Assembly (NCBI GenBank): GCA_902778135.1
Contig: CACYWP010000022.1
Coordinates: 1 to 55,218, forward strand
Length of the DNA: 55,218 nt
Direction of reading: 5' to 3'
Source of the DNA: an uncultured Coriobacteriaceae bacterium
GTDB lineage: Bacteria; Actinomycetota; Coriobacteriia; Coriobacteriales; Atopobiaceae
A program made the translations under genes and the position numbers. Below, in pieces: positions 50,984 to 55,218 of this stretch. The stretch's first letter is position 1, and the number at the start of each line of letters is the position of its first letter. The notes under the pieces are model-generated. The model saw nothing but the letters and a program-made list of their open reading frames with translations, was not told the origin of the DNA and ran no database searches.

Positions 50984-51805
50984 ATGCGTAACATGAACCG
51001 TCGTCAGTTCATCACCGGCAGCATCCTGTTCGCCGCCCCCACGATTCTCGGTCTCGCAGGCTGTGGCGGGTCCTCCGAGGTAACGTGGGATGGCGTGCAC
51101 TTCAAGCACGGCTTTGACAAGGACTTCCCGCCGTACTCCTACATTGACGACAATGGTGACACCGCCGGCTTCGACGTCGAGCTGGCCCAGGCGGTCTGCG
51201 CCTATTACGGCTGGGAGTACCAGGCAGTGCCTGTCAACTGGGATGCCAAGGACGCCGAGCTCAACTCCGGCAGCTGCGACTGCATCTGGTCGGGCTTCAC
51301 CAAGAGCCCCGCGCGCGAGGACTCCTACTGCTGGAGCGAGCCGTACTCCATCAACACGCAGATGATCATGGTCAAGGAAGACTCCGACATCAAGACGCTC
51401 GCCGATCTGGCGGGCAAGAAGGTCGGTGTCCAGACCGGCACCTCCGCCTATGACATGCTCGAGACCGCAGAGGAGGAAGGCGGCGTCAAGGAGCTGGCCG
51501 ACACCTTCGCCTCCGTCGAGGTCTTCGACACCTATACCATCGCCGTCAACGACCTGCTCGCGGGTGCCATCGACGCCGTGGCCATCGACGTGACTACGGG
51601 CAACTTCCAGATGAGCAACCAGGAGGGCCTCAAGTACCTCGACGAGGAGCTGGGCGACGAGGTCTATGCCATCGGCTTCCGCACCAACGAGACCGAGCTC
51701 TGCCAGCAGGTGAACGAGGCCCTCGAGGCCCTCGCCGCCGACGGGACGATGGAGGAGATTGGCAAGAAGTACGAGGACATCTACGAGAACCTCTCGATGA
51801 TCTAG
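50984..51805 (+). CDS. Polar amino-acid ABC transporter substrate-binding lipoprotein (possible histidine receptor)
   Basis: A 273-residue receptor of the SBP_bac_3 (HisJ/GlnH) family. The N-terminus has NRRQFITGS, a twin-arginine-like motif, and a lipobox LAGC (Cys ~27), so it is probably a Tat-exported lipoprotein. FPPYSYIDDNGDTAGFDVEL is the family's ligand-site signature. AGGGAGG lies upstream of the ATG. Its promoter carries the his-type operator, and permease, ATPase and racemase genes follow, which together suggest histidine or a close analogue as ligand. Confidence 0.92.
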   Translation: MRNMNRRQFITGSILFAAPTILGLAGCGGSSEVTWDGVHFKHGFDKDFPPYSYIDDNGDTAGFDVELAQAVCAYYGWEYQAVPVNWDAKDAELNSGSCDCIWSGFTKSPAREDSYCWSEPYSINTQMIMVKEDSDIKTLADLAGKKVGVQTGTSAYDMLETAEEEGGVKELADTFASVEVFDTYTIAVNDLLAGAIDAVAIDVTTGNFQMSNQEGLKYLDEELGDEVYAIGFRTNETELCQQVNEALEALAADGTMEEIGKKYEDIYENLSMI

Positions 51806-51852
51806 GCAATCTCGGCGGGCGCCGGTAGCGCCGGCACAGACGAAGCCAACGA

Positions 51853-51887
51853 CGGCCGTGCCCCCGACGTTTCCGGCGGCACGGCCG
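51853..51887 (+). other. Intercistronic hairpin between receptor and permease
   Basis: CGGCCGTGCC (51853-51862) and GGCACGGCCG (51878-51887) form a perfect 10-bp stem with a 15-base loop; no T-run. Likely a 3' stabiliser or partial terminator raising receptor over permease levels. Confidence 0.55.
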
Positions 51888-51920
51888 CTCACTGTAGTCC
51901 CAAGACCAGGGGGAACTGCG

Positions 51921-52568
51921 ATGACGCTTTCTACCATGTTCACGACCATGTCCGTCGGCATGCTGAGGTCCTTTGCGGTCTTCATGCTCACCCTTCTCGG
52001 CTCGCTTCCGCTCGGCATGGTGGTTGCGCTGCTCAAGAAGTCGCGCTTCAAGGTGGTACGGGCGCTCATCAATGCCTACATCTCGGTGATTCGCGGCACG
52101 CCGCTCATGCTGCAGCTGCTGGTCTGGTACTTCGGGCCGTTCTACCTCTTCGGTCTGAACATTGGCAACTGGCGCTTCCCGGCGCTGATCCTCGGATTCG
52201 TCGTGAACTATGCCGCATACTTCGCCGAGATATATCGCGGCGGCATCGAGTCCATCCCCGTGGGTCAGTACGAGGCTGCCGAGGTGCTGGGCTACACCAG
52301 GACCCAGACCTTCATGCGCATCATCCTGCCGCAGGTCGTCAAGCGCATCATGCCCTCCGTCACCAACGAGGTCATCACCCTGGTCAAGGACACCTCGCTC
52401 GCCTTCACCCTTGCCTACCAGGAGGTCTTCTCGCTGGCCAAGCAGATCTCCGCGTCCCAGACCTCGTTCATGCCGTTCCTCATCGCAGGCGTCTTCTACT
52501 TCGTCGCCAACTACGTGGTGGAGTTCGTCATGGGCCGCATCGAGAAGGCGCTTGACTATTACAAGTAG
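51921..52568 (+). CDS. Polar amino-acid ABC transporter permease
   Basis: A 215-residue inner-membrane permease of the HisM/HisQ type with about five membrane helices. The RGTPLMLQLLVWYFG segment and the EAA loop GQYEAAEVLGYTRTQTFMR are diagnostic. Only one permease gene is present, so it should act as a homodimer. The ATG follows CAGGGGGAA; a frame continuing 21 codons upstream runs into the intercistronic hairpin and is rejected. Confidence 0.93.
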   Translation: MTLSTMFTTMSVGMLRSFAVFMLTLLGSLPLGMVVALLKKSRFKVVRALINAYISVIRGTPLMLQLLVWYFGPFYLFGLNIGNWRFPALILGFVVNYAAYFAEIYRGGIESIPVGQYEAAEVLGYTRTQTFMRIILPQVVKRIMPSVTNEVITLVKDTSLAFTLAYQEVFSLAKQISASQTSFMPFLIAGVFYFVANYVVEFVMGRIEKALDYYK

Positions 52569-52626
52569 GACGGTCGGACGACGGGGAAATGGCCGCTGAC
52601 GGCCGCAAAGGGGAGACGAGAGCATC

Positions 52627-53385
52627 ATGATCATCGAGATGAACAACATAGAGAAGCACTTCGGCGACCTCGAGGTGCTGAAGGACATCAGCTTTGGCGT
52701 GGACAGCGGCGAGGTGGTCAGCATCATCGGGCCGTCGGGATCGGGCAAGTCGACGCTGCTGCGCTGCGCGACCTTCCTCGAGACCATCGACGGTGGCGAG
52801 ATCCTGTACATGGGCAAGCGTGCGGCACACACCGACGCCGGTGGGCATGCGGTCTATGTGCACCAGAACGAGCTGCGCCGCTTCCGCAGCTACTGCGGGC
52901 TCGTGTTCCAGCAGTTCAACCTGTTCCCGCACTACAGCGTCCTGAAGAACCTCACCGACGCCCCCATGCATGTGCAGGGTCGCAGCAAGGAGGAGGCGGA
53001 GGAGACCGCCATGGAGCTGCTGGGCAAGATGGGCATTGCCGACAGGGCGAACGCCTATCCCTACCAGCTGTCCGGCGGCCAGCAGCAGCGCGTCGCCATC
53101 GCACGCGCGCTGGCGATGAAGCCCGAGATCCTCTTCTTTGACGAGCCGACCTCCGCCCTGGACCCCGAGCTGACGGGCGAGGTGCTGAAGGTCATTCGCC
53201 AGCTGGCGGACGAGCACATGACCATGGTCGTGGTCACCCACGAGATGCCGTTCGCAAAGGCGGTGAGCAACCGCGTCCTGTTCATGGACGGTGGCGTCAT
53301 CGTGGAGCAGGGCGATCCCAACGAGGTGTTCGAGAACCCGAAGGAGGAACGCACGAAGCAGTTCCTGCGGGTGTTCGAGCGCTAG
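52627..53385 (+). CDS. Polar amino-acid ABC transporter ATP-binding protein
   Basis: A 252-residue HisP/GlnQ-type ATPase. Walker [10 protein letters not shown], the Q-loop FQQFNLFPH, signature [17 protein letters not shown] and Walker [16 protein letters not shown] with the D-loop are intact. A short insert ([19 protein letters not shown], around residues 60-80) is longer than usual for the family. Eleven bases separate its stop from the racemase gene, so both are surely on one mRNA. Confidence 0.95.
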   Translation: MIIEMNNIEKHFGDLEVLKDISFGVDSGEVVSIIGPSGSGKSTLLRCATFLETIDGGEILYMGKRAAHTDAGGHAVYVHQNELRRFRSYCGLVFQQFNLFPHYSVLKNLTDAPMHVQGRSKEEAEETAMELLGKMGIADRANAYPYQLSGGQQQRVAIARALAMKPEILFFDEPTSALDPELTGEVLKVIRQLADEHMTMVVVTHEMPFAKAVSNRVLFMDGGVIVEQGDPNEVFENPKEERTKQFLRVFER

Positions 53386-53396
53386 GCGGCTGGCGG

Positions 53397-54251
53397 ATGG
53401 GAACGAACGGGGAGCTGGAGGCTGCCGAGGGGCTGCGCTACAGCATCCTGGACCCGACGGGCAACACCACGGCATTGGTGGAGAGCGACGTGCAGGTCGC
53501 TTGGCAACCGTCGGTCGCCGCTCGCCTGATGGGCCTTCATCCCGAGGTGGAGCAGGTCGGGTTCGTCCGGCGTGTGGATGGCGACGACCTCGTGCAGACG
53601 GAGCTGCGCATGGCGGGCGGGGAATTCTGTGGCAACGCGACCATGAGCGCGGCGGCACTCCATCTGCTGAACGAGAGACCGGGGCCGGATGGGCCGACGA
53701 GCGTGTGGCTACGTGTGTCGGGCGCGTCTCGGCCCGTCGAGGTGCGCTTGGAGCCAGTGGGGGAGTGCGGCTATCGCGCCGCCGTGTGTATGCCCCAGGC
53801 TCTGGGCATCGACGAGGTACGCCTTGCCTTTGGTGGCGTTGACGCCGTGCTGCCGACCGTGCGCATGGAGGGCATCTCCCATGTCGTCATCGACAAGGAT
53901 TCGGAGCTCTTCTGGCTGCGTGACGACCACGAGGCCGCCCAGCGGGCGGTCCGTGTGTGGTGCGACCTTCTGGGTGTGGGTGGCCTCGGCCTGATGTTCG
54001 TGGAGGGCCAGGCCCCCGAGCTGCGCCTGACGCCTCTCGTGTACATTCCGGGTGCTGACACCCTGTTCTGGGAGAACTCCTGCGCCAGCGGCAGCTCGGC
54101 GGTGGGGATGTGCCGTGCCGAGCAGGAGGGTGGTGCGGTGGACCTGCGCCTGCGGGAGCCGGGCGGTGTGCTGCGCGTCGTGAGCGAGCCGCATGGTGGT
54201 CCTACATGGCTGCATGGGTCCGTTCGCCTTGTGGAGCGAAGCGACGCATGA
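53397..54251 (+). CDS. DapF-fold amino-acid racemase, probable histidine racemase (CntK-like)
   Basis: A 284-residue cofactor-independent racemase with two catalytic cysteines: Cys78 in GGEFCGNATMS and Cys229 in WENSCASGSS. The protein follows CntK, the histidine racemase of Staphylococcus aureus staphylopine synthesis, more closely than DapF: PTGNTTALVE, EQVGF, EFCGNATMSAAAL, VYIPGADTLFWENSC. The true DapF substrate motif with Arg (ERGAGET type) is missing, so diaminopimelate epimerase is unlikely. It ends a histidine-type transporter operon under a his-type operator. No cntL/cntM partner genes are in the window, so D-histidine may be used otherwise. Substrate is inferred. Confidence 0.8.
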   Translation: MGTNGELEAAEGLRYSILDPTGNTTALVESDVQVAWQPSVAARLMGLHPEVEQVGFVRRVDGDDLVQTELRMAGGEFCGNATMSAAALHLLNERPGPDGPTSVWLRVSGASRPVEVRLEPVGECGYRAAVCMPQALGIDEVRLAFGGVDAVLPTVRMEGISHVVIDKDSELFWLRDDHEAAQRAVRVWCDLLGVGGLGLMFVEGQAPELRLTPLVYIPGADTLFWENSCASGSSAVGMCRAEQEGGAVDLRLREPGGVLRVVSEPHGGPTWLHGSVRLVERSDA

Positions 54252-54353
54252 GGGACGGGCGCGTTTGCCGTGTGCCCCTTTCGTTGGCGGGCTCATGCTC
54301 GACGGGGACAGGGTATGCTAGTCGTGCCTGTGACGACGATCCGAGGAGAGCCC

Positions 54354-54959
54354 ATGAGCTTCGACCTGCTACCTCCTGATGCCGACGATGCCCGTCTCGA
54401 GCGAATCCACCAGCTGCTGGTGGACGACCCCACGCTCGTCGAGCGTGTCGATGTGCGCGAGAATCAGTGGCACTGTTCCATATTTGATGCCGAGCGCTGG
54501 CAGGTGACCCAGCCGGACGGGCAGGTGGGCGAGCGTGACATCGTGTTGCATAACGGCGGCGCGGGCGTCTGTGCCGTGCGTGATGGCAAGATGTGCCTGG
54601 TGCGCCAGTATCGCGTCGCGCTCGGTCGGATGACGCTGGAGATTCCCGCCGGCAAGCTGGACGCCGATGAGGATCCGGCCATCTGTGCGGCACGCGAGCT
54701 GACCGAGGAGACGGGACTGGTGGCAGAGCGTCTGGTGCCCATCGCCATCTCACGCAGTGCACCGGGCTTCACCAACGAGGCCACGCGCATCTTCTATGCG
54801 GAGGGCCTCAGCCAGCATCCGGCCTCGCCCGACTCCGACGAGTTCGTCGCGGTCGTTTGGGTGCCGGTGGAGGAGGTCGTCGCGGCTGTGCGTGCCGGCA
54901 TCGTCCAAGATGCAAAGACGGTCATCGCAGCACTATTTGCCGAGGGCCTCTCGAAGTAG
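54354..54959 (+). CDS. NUDIX hydrolase, ADP-ribose pyrophosphatase type
   Basis: A 201-residue NUDIX enzyme. The Nudix box fits GX5EX7REUXEEXGU: GKLDADEDPAICAARELTEE then TGL, near residues 100-122. Upstream QYRVALGRMTLEIPAG and downstream SPGFTNEATRIFYAE-like segments match NudF/ADP-ribose diphosphatases, which clear ADP-ribose. GAGGAGA precedes the ATG. A TATGCT -10-like box is at 54314-54319. It is followed by tRNA-Arg 26 bases later. Confidence 0.9.
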   Translation: MSFDLLPPDADDARLERIHQLLVDDPTLVERVDVRENQWHCSIFDAERWQVTQPDGQVGERDIVLHNGGAGVCAVRDGKMCLVRQYRVALGRMTLEIPAGKLDADEDPAICAARELTEETGLVAERLVPIAISRSAPGFTNEATRIFYAEGLSQHPASPDSDEFVAVVWVPVEEVVAAVRAGIVQDAKTVIAALFAEGLSK

Positions 54960-54985
54960 TGCTAGAATGACATGGCTTTCAATCC

Positions 54986-55059
54986 GCGCCAATAGCTCAG
55001 TAGGATAGAGCAGGGGACTTCTAATCCCAAGGTCGGGGGTTCGAATCCCTCTTGGCGCA
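54986..55059 (+). tRNA. tRNA-Arg (anticodon TCT)
   Basis: Cloverleaf with acceptor GCGCCAA/TTGGCGC, D-arm GCTC/GAGC, anticodon loop CTTCTAA (TCT) on a GGGA/TCCC stem, T-arm GGGGG TTCGAAT CCCTC, discriminator A. The 3' continuation is CCT, so CCA is not encoded, unlike the other two tRNAs here. Confidence 0.94.
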
Positions 55060-55072
55060 CCTCAGCAATGCG

Positions 55073-55102
55073 AGACTCCCCGCAAGGGGAGTCTTTCTTG
55101 TT
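55073..55102 (+). terminator. Terminator after tRNA-Arg
   Basis: GACTCCCC (55074-55081), GCAA tetraloop, GGGGAGTC (55086-55093), followed by TTTCTTGTT. Confidence 0.88.
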
Positions 55103-55119
55103 CAAGGGTCCTCAACCCT

Positions 55120-55165
55120 GTGCCGCGCGCAGCGCGGCACTGAAAACCACCCGCTTTGCGGGTGG
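55120..55165. repeat. Two strong hairpins at the window edge
   Basis: GTGCCGCGC/GCGCGGCAC (55120-55140, 3-base loop) and CCACCCGC/GCGGGTGG (55147-55165, TTT loop). On the minus strand the second stem is followed by TTTTC, so it may terminate a leftward gene located beyond the window. The last ~50 bases contain no gene. Confidence 0.6.
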
Positions 55166-55218
55166 ATGGCAAAAGGTGCTTCGCAACAGGACACCCTCCC
55201 CCTAGGATGGTGATTGTT

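Noticed and set aside
53397..54251. Diaminopimelate epimerase DapF
   Set aside because: Two-cysteine fold fits, but the substrate-binding Arg motif is replaced by WENSCASG, as in CntK, and the operon context is amino-acid uptake.
55103..55119. Short GGGT/ACCC complementarity after the tRNA-Arg terminator
   Set aside because: Four base pairs only, with no supporting context.

Overview
The window is about 55 kb of GC-rich actinobacterial chromosome, densely packed with mostly plus-strand housekeeping genes. Gene content (rapZ-whiA-gap-pgk-tpiA, uvrA/uvrC, rho with a basic N-terminal extension, DUF2974 and DUF975 proteins, an S10 peptidase, a D-aspartate-ligase-type ATP-grasp enzyme) and short actinobacterial -10 boxes such as TATAGT and TAGACT point to class Coriobacteriia, most like an Olsenella/Atopobium relative. 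That placement is an inference from gene content; no rRNA is present. I see no phage, insertion sequence or CRISPR array.

Layout. 1-7.5 kb: an Mrp/ApbC ATPase (minus strand), a DUF2974 hydrolase, uvrA behind a LexA-type SOS box, a YbaK deacylase and murJ. 7.5-15 kb: a compact histidine operon starting with a fused HisZ-HisG protein, then hisD-C-B-H-A-F-I, preceded by a 20-bp palindromic operator; hisE and a histidinol-phosphatase gene are not here. 15-24 kb: a D-aspartate-ligase-like enzyme, uvrC, rapZ, whiA and the glycolytic trio gap-pgk-tpiA. 24-33 kb: an MFS exporter, a 6S RNA gene (minus strand) with a second 6S-like structured segment beside it, a WecA/TagO-type transferase, a PflX-like radical SAM protein, a small membrane protein, pncB, argS and a regulator made of two MarR-type domains. 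33-37 kb: rho with four AT-hook repeats and a lineage-specific membrane protein. 37-43 kb: a complete branched-chain amino-acid ABC transporter (livJHMGF) and two small unknown genes. 43-47 kb: a possible short minus-strand transcription unit, alanine dehydrogenase, tRNA-His and tRNA-Lys, a repeat-rich intergenic region and a cytoplasmic S10 peptidase. 47-55 kb: DUF975 protein, two-component system, YegP protein, a polar amino-acid ABC transporter followed by a CntK-like probable histidine racemase, a NUDIX hydrolase and tRNA-Arg.

The most striking link is regulatory. The palindrome in front of the histidine biosynthesis operon (7551-7570) recurs with 16 of 20 matches at the promoter of the transporter/racemase operon (50915-50934). 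I infer one histidine-responsive repressor controlling synthesis, uptake and racemisation of histidine. A second unexpected element is a family of 78-bp intergenic repeats with TTGTCTGCG/CGCAGACAA ends (one copy near 18.6 kb, two near 45.4 kb). Others are the 6S-like tandem, the AT-hook Rho, and a recurring [GA][RK]HF[AS] motif shared by MurJ and the 557-residue membrane protein.
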